The notes under the pieces: model-generated
The model's database searches: none
Told to the model about the DNA's origin: nothing
The model's input: the letters and a program-made list of their open reading frames with translations, nothing else
In this document: positions 1 through 6,646 of the stretch, one piece after another
How positions within the stretch are numbered: position 1 is the first letter of the stretch
Layout of the letters: each line of letters starts with the position of its first letter
From: Syntrophaceae bacterium UBA2188
GTDB lineage: Bacteria; Desulfobacterota; BSN033; UBA1163
Reading direction: 5' to 3'
DNA: 21,469 bases
NCBI GenBank assembly: GCA_002327985.1
Contig: DCVM01000100.1
Location: 1-21,469, forward strand
Made by a program: the position numbers and the translations under genes

Positions 1-388
1 TCCACTTTTCAAGTTTTGCTAACACCCCGTGGGAATACTCCGTGGGAATACTGTCGGTCAATCACTTTAAAAACAGACGGACAGGTTGAAAAAGCTTAAT
101 GGGAGAACAGTAGTATTTTTTTGCCTATGTTAAACGATGGCCATTGAAGTTCAGAGGACAATTTAAATTTCAATCCATTATTGAAAAATCCTAGATATTG
201 GTTTTAAAATAGAACCCATATGTGGAGCCACACGGGCTAAAGCCTGTGATCCCTCTATATGCTTCGTCGGGCGGAACCCTCCGAAGCAAACCTTACTACG
301 CTCCTTTGGAGCTTCAAAGGATGCCGTCCTCGCATTCATCTCCGGTCTGAAGGCGCGTGGCTTTCTGCGTAGGAGGGTAAAATCCTTA
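1..388. other. Gene-free leader with small repeats and hairpins
   Basis: I see no convincing gene here. A 13-base unit (CCGTGGGAATACT) occurs twice in tandem at 27-39 and 40-52. Three short hairpins follow: 231-248 (CACGGGCT paired with AGCCTGTG), 261-287 (GCTTCG paired with CGAAGC) and 300-312 (GCTCC-TTT-GGAGC). They resemble the dispersed intergenic palindromes seen elsewhere in this window. No strong sigma70 promoter for the downstream operon was found, so the operon may begin upstream of the window or use a weak or alternative promoter. Confidence 0.5.
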
Positions 389-1684
389 TTGGCATTTTTT
401 GTGGAGGAAAAGGTGGACCTAAAATCTATATCTTATAACAAAATTGAACAACTTATCAGAAAAGGGGTGAATATTCCCAACCCACTTACCATCGATGTGG
501 GCGATGAGGTCAATATTGATCAAATTTCGAGCAAGGGTGTCAAGATCTACCCTGGTTGCCGAATCTACGGGGAAAAGACAGTGATCTCTTCAGGGGTTCA
601 GCTTGGGTATGAGGCCCCTGTGACCGTGGAAAACTGCCAGATCGGGCCCAAGGTGGAATTGAAAGGAGGATATTTTAAAAAATCCGTCTTTCTTGAAAAG
701 GTGAACATGGGACTCGGTGGACAAGTTCGTGAGGCGTGCTTGCTGGAAGAACAGGCGAACGGCGCACACTGCGTTGGCTTGAAACATACCATCCTGTTCC
801 CTTTCGTTACGCTTGGGAGTCTTATCAATTTTTGTGACTGTCTCATGGCTGGGGGCACGAGTCGTCAGGACCATAGCGAAGTAGGAAGCTCCTATATTCA
901 CTTCAACTTTACCCCAGAAGGGGACAAAACGACTGCCTCCTTGATCGGTGACGTCCCTCGTGGAGTCATGCTCAATAAACCGCCCATTTTCCTCGGGGGA
1001 CAGGGAGGCATGGTTGGGCCTCTCCGGATGAGTTACGGCGCTGTCGTTGCTGCTGGATCTGTCCTCCGTGAGGATGTGACTACAGAGAAACAACTGATTG
1101 TAAGTAAGAGTCACTCGGGAAAGGTGGTGGACCTTATTCCCAGGGCCTATCCAAGTCTTTCCCGTGTGGTTGAAAACAATATCATTTATGTTGCTAATTT
1201 GATCGCTTTGGAGCAATGGTATCTTCAAGTACGAAGAATCTTCTTTGAACATCAGGAATTTGGTCATCTGATCTTTGCAGCCATACTTGAAAATCTTCAG
1301 TTGGCCAAAGAGGAGAGAATCAAGCGTCTCAAGGATATGGCAGCCAAAATGCCTGTACCCTCTGGTAAAGAAAAAAACAGGGCAAACACTATCAGAGCGA
1401 AACAGGAGTTTCATGAAAAAGGTAAATGGCTTGAGGAACTCCTGGTCAGTGACGCAGGGAAAACGGCCGGTGAGGAAAAACGGGACTCATTCCTCAGCGC
1501 GTTCGTTAAACATCGGGAAGAACACGGTGGGAACTATATCGAAGTGATCCAGAGTTTACCCCTTCATGCCTCTACAGGGGGTACAGAATGGCTGGATGCC
1601 ATCGTAAATCTGATATGTGGGCAAGCAGGAAAGGCTTTGCCTGCATTGAATATGTTTAAGAAATATCGTTCAAATCTTACCTGA
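389..1684 (+). CDS. GlmU C-terminal-like left-handed beta-helix protein
   Basis: This is a sugar-nucleotide-type hexapeptide-repeat protein of 431 residues. Residues about 35-230 carry loose isoleucine/valine/glycine hexapeptide turns of a left-handed beta-helix. The stretch 164-230 (EVGSSYIHFNF ... SLIGDVPRGV ... AAGSVLREDV) lines up well with the acetyltransferase half of GlmU (EIGDNVNIG ... TIIGDDVFVG ... IGAGTTVTRDV). The N-terminal pyrophosphorylase domain of GlmU is absent, and residues 231-431 are a mostly helical, charged extension that I do not recognise. The first listed start is TTG at 389 after AGGAGG (371-376). GTG at 413, preceded five bases upstream by GGAGG, is an equally good start and would remove eight residues. 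glmM follows after 12 bases, so a role in UDP-GlcNAc-type sugar activation is inferred. Whether it acetylates, transfers uridylate or is only structural cannot be told from sequence. Confidence 0.8.
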   Translation: MAFFVEEKVDLKSISYNKIEQLIRKGVNIPNPLTIDVGDEVNIDQISSKGVKIYPGCRIYGEKTVISSGVQLGYEAPVTVENCQIGPKVELKGGYFKKSVFLEKVNMGLGGQVREACLLEEQANGAHCVGLKHTILFPFVTLGSLINFCDCLMAGGTSRQDHSEVGSSYIHFNFTPEGDKTTASLIGDVPRGVMLNKPPIFLGGQGGMVGPLRMSYGAVVAAGSVLREDVTTEKQLIVSKSHSGKVVDLIPRAYPSLSRVVENNIIYVANLIALEQWYLQVRRIFFEHQEFGHLIFAAILENLQLAKEERIKRLKDMAAKMPVPSGKEKNRANTIRAKQEFHEKGKWLEELLVSDAGKTAGEEKRDSFLSAFVKHREEHGGNYIEVIQSLPLHASTGGTEWLDAIVNLICGQAGKALPALNMFKKYRSNLT

Positions 1685-1696
1685 GGAGGAAAATCT

Positions 1697-3046
1697 ATGG
1701 GGAAACTGTTCGGAACAGATGGGATAAGGGGAGAAGCAAATCAATATCCTATGGATGCTCAGATTGCCTTTTCTGTGGGGCAGGCGATTACTTACCTGTT
1801 GAAAACACCAAACCATAGGACGAGGATCATTATCGGTAAGGATACCCGCATATCCGGTTATATGCTGGAAAGTGCTCTGGAGTCCGGTATTACTTCAATG
1901 GGAGGATATCCTTACCTGGTGGGGGTGCTTCCAACACCGGGCATTGCCTTCGTGACACAGAGCATGCGAGCGGATGCCGGTATCGTGATCTCTGCCTCCC
2001 ACAATCCCTATCAGGATAATGGAATCAAGATTTTTTCTGGCAACGGCGTTAAACTCTCTGACGACGAGGAAGAAAAGATTGAAAAGCTCATTCTTGAAAA
2101 TAAATTGCCTCAAATGGTCCCACCCGCCAGAGAGATGGGGCAGGCTTTCCGGTTGGAGGATGTGCATGGCCGTTATATTGTGTTCCTGAAGAATACTTTT
2201 CCCCGGGATTTAACAATGGAGGGGATGAAGATTATCCTCGATACAGCGAATGGAGCCACCTACAAAATTGCTCCCGACACATTCTTTGAGTTAGGCGCCA
2301 ATGTGGAGGTCATTCATCATACCCCCAATGGTCTCAATATCAATGATCATTGTGGTTCTCAGCATACTCAGGATCTTAGAAAACGGGTGGTGGAGGCCAG
2401 AGCAGATATTGGACTCGCCTTTGATGGCGACGGTGACAGGCTGATTGCGGTGGATGAGAAAGGACAGGAAATCACCGGTGATCAGGTCCTGATCATCTGT
2501 GCCCAGAAGCTCAAGGAAAAAGGAAAACTCAAGAACGATCTGCTCGTGAGCACCGTCATGAGCAACCTTGGACTGAAGGTGGCTTGCAAGAAGTATGGCA
2601 TTCAACACCATGCCTCAAAAGTGGGAGATCGTTATGTATTGGAAGATATGGTCCGTTTGGGAGCCATCATAGGTGGAGAGGAAGCCGGTCATATGATTTT
2701 CCTTGAACAACATACAACGGGGGATGGGATTATTACCGCCGTACAACTGATCGCAGCGATGGTGGAGGCCGGTAAACCATTATCCGAACTCTCGAAAATG
2801 ATGGACATCTACCCGCAGAAACTGATCAACGTGGAGGTAAAGAGCAAACCTGAAATTTCCTCATTGCCAAAGGTCATGGAGGTAATCAAGCAGGTAGAGT
2901 CTGAGCTCGGTGACAATGGCCGGGTTCTAGTTCGATATTCGGGTACCCAAAATATGTGCCGCGTCATGGTGGAGGGTCCGACCCACGAACTGACCGATAA
3001 GTACTGCAAGCAGATTTCTGAGGTGATCAAGAATACCATTGGTTGA
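1697..3046 (+). CDS. glmM: Phosphoglucosamine mutase
   Basis: GlmM interconverts glucosamine-6-phosphate and glucosamine-1-phosphate in cytoplasmic UDP-GlcNAc synthesis. The 449-residue length is normal for the family. The protein opens with GKLFGTDGIRG (2-12). The active-site loop SASHNPYQDNGIK (99-111) carries the phosphorylated Ser101. The Mg-binding loop is DGDGDR (243-248), and the sugar-binding loop is GGEEAGH (326-332). The C-terminal phosphate loop reads RYSGTQNMCRVMVEG (413-427). Most GlmM proteins have RYSGTEP there, so Glu-Pro is replaced by Gln-Asn, which is unusual but leaves the SGT core intact. The ATG is preceded by GAGGAGG. The gene lies between the beta-helix gene and the nagB-like gene with short gaps, consistent with one operon. 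Related alpha-phosphohexomutases (PMM/PGM) are the alternative, but the motif set favours GlmM. Confidence 0.93.
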   Translation: MGKLFGTDGIRGEANQYPMDAQIAFSVGQAITYLLKTPNHRTRIIIGKDTRISGYMLESALESGITSMGGYPYLVGVLPTPGIAFVTQSMRADAGIVISASHNPYQDNGIKIFSGNGVKLSDDEEEKIEKLILENKLPQMVPPAREMGQAFRLEDVHGRYIVFLKNTFPRDLTMEGMKIILDTANGATYKIAPDTFFELGANVEVIHHTPNGLNINDHCGSQHTQDLRKRVVEARADIGLAFDGDGDRLIAVDEKGQEITGDQVLIICAQKLKEKGKLKNDLLVSTVMSNLGLKVACKKYGIQHHASKVGDRYVLEDMVRLGAIIGGEEAGHMIFLEQHTTGDGIITAVQLIAAMVEAGKPLSELSKMMDIYPQKLINVEVKSKPEISSLPKVMEVIKQVESELGDNGRVLVRYSGTQNMCRVMVEGPTHELTDKYCKQISEVIKNTIG

Positions 3047-3065
3047 CAAGACAAGGAGCAGGCTT

Positions 3066-4022
3066 ATGCCAATTACTGTTTTCATCACTCATGATTTCGA
3101 ACATATGAGTGAGGTGGCTGCAGAGATTGTCAAAAAAAATATTGTCCAGACAATCCGTAAAAAGGGGGAATATGTTCTGGGGTTGGCCACGGGCAACTCG
3201 CCTACTGGTCTCTATAAGCACTTAGCCAAGGCGGCAAACGAGGGGGCGTTTGACAGTAGACGGATTAGGAGTTTCAACCTCGATGAATATGTTGGGCTCC
3301 CAGGGGAAAACATCCAGCAGCGGGTGATGCACCCGGAAAGCTATTGTTACTTCATGATTCAAGAATTTTTTGGCCTCCTCAAAAAGAAGTTCATCGAAAC
3401 AAGCGTCCCTTATGGAACACTGATTGATCAGAAGCTGTTGATCAAAGAGCTCAACGCTTATCCTGAGGACTGGGAAGAGTGGGGCAAGGAGGCCGGAAAA
3501 TCAATGGTTATGAAAGCTAAACCGGCATCCAAATACCTTGCTTGGATTAAAACAAGTATACTCGAAGGCTACAGACGCAAGATCAGGAAGGCCGGAGGCA
3601 TTGATCTTCAAATTATCGGCGTAGGGGGAAGAGGCCACGTGGCCTTTCACGAGTCAGGCATTCCTTTCAAACACAGCCAGGTCCTGCTCGTAAAATTGGA
3701 TGGCAACACGATCGCGAATGCCGTGGCGGATGGCCATTTCAGGTCAAAAAAAGAAGCCCCCCATTATGCAATAAGCATGGGGGTGGAGCTGGTATACCAG
3801 GCGGCAACAGTGGTATTACTGGCAAACGGTGAGCGAAAAGTCAGACCCGTGGCTGAATCCCTTTTGGGAGAAGTGTCCCCGGATGTTCCCATTTCTTACG
3901 GACAGGGGTATGCCAAAAGGGGGGGGCATCTTATCTATGTATTAGATCAGATTGCCGCAAGGGAATTGTTAACATACAAAGAAATCCTCAAGGAGAAGAG
4001 GATAGAGATCAAAGTGGTGTAA
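3066..4022 (+). CDS. NagB-family glucosamine-6-phosphate isomerase-like protein, divergent
   Basis: NagB-family enzymes interconvert glucosamine-6-phosphate with fructose-6-phosphate and ammonia. I place the start at ATG 3066 because AAGGAG lies seven bases upstream; this gives 318 residues. Family motifs are present: phosphate loop LATGNSPTGLY (40-50), FNLDEYVGLPG (70-80, Asp73 matching E. coli Asp72), a GVGGRGHVAFHE block (185-196) and HYAISMGVELV (233-243). In the third block His191 and Glu196 match E. coli His143 and Glu148, but the residue matching the catalytic Asp141 is Arg189. The protein is also longer than usual NagB (about 240-270 residues) because of a charged insert around 121-175. 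It may be an altered deaminase, a GlcN6P synthase-direction enzyme or a related sugar-phosphate isomerase. Its place 19 bases after glmM suggests it works on the same hexosamine phosphate. Confidence 0.8.
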   Translation: MPITVFITHDFEHMSEVAAEIVKKNIVQTIRKKGEYVLGLATGNSPTGLYKHLAKAANEGAFDSRRIRSFNLDEYVGLPGENIQQRVMHPESYCYFMIQEFFGLLKKKFIETSVPYGTLIDQKLLIKELNAYPEDWEEWGKEAGKSMVMKAKPASKYLAWIKTSILEGYRRKIRKAGGIDLQIIGVGGRGHVAFHESGIPFKHSQVLLVKLDGNTIANAVADGHFRSKKEAPHYAISMGVELVYQAATVVLLANGERKVRPVAESLLGEVSPDVPISYGQGYAKRGGHLIYVLDQIAARELLTYKEILKEKRIEIKVV

Positions 4023-4050
4023 CAGACCCGCCGGGGACACTGTAAGAGCG

Positions 4051-4953
4051 ATGGAAGAAGAAATCATAAACCTCCTCAGCATCCGTGGACCCCTCACCGG
4101 ATCAGAGATAAGGAAAATCATACGTGGCGATAACCTTCTCCTGTGGCAAACATGCAAAACCTCGAGCCATTTGCAGGTCAAGTCAGTCGGAGTGAAATAT
4201 CTCAGGTTCGATCGGCAGGTAAATGGCTTTGCACGCCTTTCTCCATCTATCCTCAGGGAGTTCCTGACTTATTCCGTAGTAGGATTGGTTGAAAAGCCCC
4301 TACTCATTGAAGAAAGAGGAGAGGAAATATTTTCCCACATCGTGCAAGTGAGCCGATCGAAAATGGCGCTGGCTCGTCACCTAATAGAGGTGGTGAAAAC
4401 ACAGTTTGGAGAGAGCTGGCCTCACGATCAAATCTGTTTCATTTTGGCTGGCGACATTGTATACGAGATGGCCCATGATGTCCCCCGACCGGAACGAAGC
4501 ACGGGAAGGCTTGTCCGAGGATCCGATATCGATCTGGTCATCATTCTGAATGACAACGTGCCTGACGATTTTATTGGGAGACTGGATCGCACCATCTATC
4601 AGGAGAAATATAAGTTCCTCAAGTCACCTTCGATCAATGAAGAAATTGACTACGTGGTAAAAAAAATGGAGCGGGTTCGAGAGCAGGTGTGTTTTGATAC
4701 GTTTAAAAATATGGTGGCGTGTAAAATCCTCCAGGAAGGTAAGCTCATCGGGGGAAGCGACAGACTTTATCACGAAGGAATGAAACTATTAAAAGACCAT
4801 GGAGTCCTGGAGAAGCTGAATCGGTTGCAAGAGGAAGCCATCGTATTCCGGAAGCAGGAAGAAGAATTTTTAATCCAGAGCGATGCTAATCTCATCAAAC
4901 GGGAAGACCTCTATTTCTTTTATCCTGCAGAGGAATCCGAGGAGTTTGAATAA
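4051..4953 (+). CDS. Winged-helix plus nucleotidyltransferase-fold protein
   Basis: I do not recognise a named family for this 300-residue protein. Residues about 1-80 look like a winged helix-turn-helix (a LTGSEIRKII recognition region, then LRFDRQ and LSPSILREFL). Residues about 105-235 look like a DNA-polymerase-beta-type nucleotidyltransferase domain: a helix and strand (FILAGDIVYEM, 130-140), the motif RGSDIDLVIIL (156-166) with Asp159 and Asp161, and a candidate third acidic residue at Asp200 (NEEIDYVV). The basic loop before GSD (RPERSTGRLVRG) is longer than in minimal nucleotidyltransferases. The tail (265-300) is very acidic. The protein is probably cytoplasmic. It sits 28 bases after the nagB-like gene in the sugar operon. 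It could modify a small molecule, RNA or protein, or regulate the operon; sequence alone does not decide. Confidence 0.65.
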   Translation: MEEEIINLLSIRGPLTGSEIRKIIRGDNLLLWQTCKTSSHLQVKSVGVKYLRFDRQVNGFARLSPSILREFLTYSVVGLVEKPLLIEERGEEIFSHIVQVSRSKMALARHLIEVVKTQFGESWPHDQICFILAGDIVYEMAHDVPRPERSTGRLVRGSDIDLVIILNDNVPDDFIGRLDRTIYQEKYKFLKSPSINEEIDYVVKKMERVREQVCFDTFKNMVACKILQEGKLIGGSDRLYHEGMKLLKDHGVLEKLNRLQEEAIVFRKQEEEFLIQSDANLIKREDLYFFYPAEESEEFE

Positions 4954-5008
4954 GCGATGACATTTTGGAGAAGGCAAAGGCACCCGATCCGAAAACGCCA
5001 CATGGCCG

Positions 5009-6013
5009 ATGGGTAGGGCGGTCCACATTCAATCAAAGAAAGACATGCGATTCAATCTCCCCTTCCAAGACAAACCTTTTGATGTGGTGGGCATGGGCCT
5101 CAATGCTGTAGACTTCATCAGCGTGGTTCCTGAATTCCCCAAACCAAATTCAAAAATGAAGATGCTCCAGTTTTCAAAACAGGGAGGAGGCCAAGTGGCG
5201 ACAGCCATGGTGGCTTTGAGCCGGTGGGGTGTGAAGACGAAATACATTGGAAAAGTCGGAGAAGATGAGTTGGGTCAATTTTCTCTTCATTCCATAATGG
5301 AAGAAGGGGTGGACATCTCTTCGGTGACCATTGAGCCCAATGCCTCTAATCAATTTGCCATGATTATTGTAGAGGGTCCTTCAGGAGAACGAACCATCCT
5401 CTGGAACCGTGATAAACGATTGATGTACCAAGAAGGAGAACTTCGGAAAGAGGAGGTCTGCTCTGGGAAAATTCTTCATTTAGATGGTCATGATATCCAT
5501 GCCGCTCTTCAGTGTGCGAAGTGGGCAAAAGAAGAAAGAATCCCAACCATCATTGATCTGGATAAAGTAGAACCTCTCACATCCGATTTGATAAAAGAGA
5601 TTGACTTCATCATTACTTCTTCCCGTTTTCCAATGCTTTACACTGGCATTTCAGATAGAAAAAAAGCTCTCCTCGAACTTCAAAAACACACCTCTGGATT
5701 TGTTTGCGCCACACAGGGCCATCAAGGGGTTTCTGTGATGATCAATGGGGAATTCCTCCTCGTCGAAGGATTCAAAGTGAAGGTCATGGACACCACTGGC
5801 GCAGGTGATGTCTTTCATGGAGGATTCATTTACGGTCTCCTCCAAAATTGGGAAGTGATAGAAATTTTAAGATTTGCCAATGCCGTGGCCGCCCTCAAAT
5901 GTCGGGAAATGGGTGGCAGAAAAGGAATCCCCTTCTTGGAGGAAGTTCAAAGATTCCTCTCACAGCAGAAAAAGGGGGAAGTAAAGAACCCCGCCCACAG
6001 GGCGGGGCTTTAA
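5009..6013 (+). CDS. PfkB-family carbohydrate kinase
   Basis: This is a ribokinase/PfkB-type kinase that would phosphorylate a sugar or sugar derivative with ATP in the cytoplasm. The N-terminal strand FDVVGMGLNAVD (24-35), the glycine-rich GGGQVATAMVALSRWG (59-74) and GKVGEDELG (81-89) are typical. The second PfkB signature DTTGAGDVFHGGF (261-273) carries the catalytic base Asp267. The length of 334 is normal. The start is uncertain: ATG 5009 has no clear ribosome site and ATG 5045 (Met13) is preceded only by weak AAAGAAAG, yet the fold starts at about residue 22 so either works. The last codons and the stop lie in a GC-rich hairpin at 5989-6007, which probably ends the operon. The substrate cannot be assigned; amino-sugar neighbours make a hexose, hexosamine or nucleoside kinase possible. 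Confidence 0.88.
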   Translation: MGRAVHIQSKKDMRFNLPFQDKPFDVVGMGLNAVDFISVVPEFPKPNSKMKMLQFSKQGGGQVATAMVALSRWGVKTKYIGKVGEDELGQFSLHSIMEEGVDISSVTIEPNASNQFAMIIVEGPSGERTILWNRDKRLMYQEGELRKEEVCSGKILHLDGHDIHAALQCAKWAKEERIPTIIDLDKVEPLTSDLIKEIDFIITSSRFPMLYTGISDRKKALLELQKHTSGFVCATQGHQGVSVMINGEFLLVEGFKVKVMDTTGAGDVFHGGFIYGLLQNWEVIEILRFANAVAALKCREMGGRKGIPFLEEVQRFLSQQKKGEVKNPAHRAGL

Positions 6014-6014
6014 A
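5989..6014 (+). terminator. Hairpin overlapping the end of the PfkB kinase gene
   Basis: CCCCGCCC (5989-5996), loop ACA, then GGGCGGGG (6000-6007) form a perfect 8-bp GC stem, followed by CTTTAAAA. The stem encodes the last residues of the kinase. The T-run is poor, so this is a hairpin-type terminator or repeat element and not a textbook intrinsic terminator. Confidence 0.5.
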
Positions 6015-6042
6015 ACCTAAATGATTCAAAACCCAGATCGAG

Positions 6043-6114
6043 ATCCCGAACCAAGTTCGGGATGACAAAAACCGAAAACCAAACCCTCTTGTCATGCTGA
6101 ACTCGTTTCAGCAT
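6043..6114. repeat. Two intergenic palindromes
   Basis: A 9-bp stem ATCCCGAAC-CAA-GTTCGGGAT occupies 6043-6063, and an 8-bp stem ATGCTGAA ... TTCAGCAT occupies 6094-6114. These are typical of dispersed intergenic palindromic repeats found in many bacterial genomes. There is no coding signal between them. Confidence 0.6.
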
Positions 6115-6144
6115 CTGATTTGGTTTTTTTCTGCCTTTGGCAGA

Positions 6145-6183
6145 CACACCTGAAAACCCCGTCCTGTGGGGTTTTCAGGTGTG
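6145..6183. repeat. Perfect 16-bp inverted repeat
   Basis: CACACCTGAAAACCCC (6145-6160), a 7-base loop and the exact reverse complement (6168-6183) form a perfect 16-bp stem. A smaller CTGCC-TTT-GGCAG hairpin lies just before it. No U-run follows on the plus strand. It sits 14 bases before the -35 box of the riboswitch promoter, so it could insulate that promoter from the upstream operon. Confidence 0.6.
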
Positions 6184-6197
6184 ATCTTAATAAAAAC

Positions 6198-6226
6198 TTG
6201 ACAATCTCATCTGTAATTTGTTAAAT
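6198..6226 (+). promoter_or_regulatory. Sigma70-type promoter for the cobalamin riboswitch transcript
   Basis: TTGACA (6198-6203), a 17-base spacer and TTAAAT (6221-6226) form a strong housekeeping promoter. The predicted start is near 6233, immediately before the riboswitch. Confidence 0.8.
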
Positions 6227-6236
6227 GAGAACAGTT

Positions 6237-6450
6237 TCAATCGGTGGTATCCAGGTCAAGGGAACCCCGTGATCTCTTTTTGAATGGAGAAAGTCGGGGA
6301 CGGACCCGCCGCTGTAGTCCCGACCCTAAAATTTTTTCAGGGTAAGTGCCTTAGCCAAAAAGCCACTGTCAGAAGCTCTAAGTTTACCGAAGGAGCAGGA
6401 TGGGAAGGCGAGTTAAGGTCGGGAAAGTCAGAAAACCTGCCTGGATATTC
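6237..6450 (+). ncRNA. Cobalamin (B12) riboswitch
   Basis: This is the aptamer of the cobalamin riboswitch class. Visible conserved blocks in order are the 5' P1/P3 part (GGTGGTATCCAGGTCAAGGG, 6242-6261), GGACCCGCCGCTGTA (6302-6316), AGCCACTG (6360-6367), GGATGGGAAGGCG (about 6398-6410) and the B12 box AGTCAGAAAACCTGCCTG (6426-6443). It directly precedes a TonB-dependent receptor, the classic target class. It senses adenosyl- or other cobalamins and lowers expression when B12 is plentiful. A 63-codon open frame inside it is a by-product. Confidence 0.93.
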
Positions 6451-6538
6451 TTCACAAGGTAGTCTTCGAGGATAAGACTGTGAAGGGTGCAAACGGGTAA
6501 AAACCCCAGTCTTCAGTGCGAAGGCTGGGGTTTTTTTT
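6450..6538 (+). terminator. Riboswitch expression platform with intrinsic terminator
   Basis: AACCCCAGTCTTC (6502-6514), loop AGTGC and GAAGGCTGGGGTT (6520-6532) form a 13-bp stem running into a T-run to 6538. Upstream, CTTCAC/GTGAAG plus AGTCTT (6461-6466)/AAGACT (6474-6479) form another hairpin. The same AGTCTT occurs in the terminator stem at 6508-6513, so AAGACT can pair with either copy. This gives an obvious terminator/antiterminator switch. Ligand dependence is inferred from the riboswitch class. Confidence 0.85.
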
Positions 6539-6646
6539 GAACCCTTCCTTCAGCCCTGAACCCAATGTGGTTCAGGGTCCACAGTGACCCCCAAAGGGTT
6601 CATACAAACTATTCATGGACCCCATCATGGGTCGAGGAGGTGTTTT

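Noticed and set aside
590..1414. 274-codon minus-strand ORF
   Set aside because: It is the antisense shadow of the beta-helix gene; no ribosome site and no recognisable protein motif.
6284..6475. 63-codon plus ORF
   Set aside because: It lies wholly within the cobalamin riboswitch and its conserved bases explain it.
6584..6646. N-terminal extension of the TonB receptor from ATG 6584
   Set aside because: It would bury the signal peptide, and ATG 6647 has a strong ribosome site.
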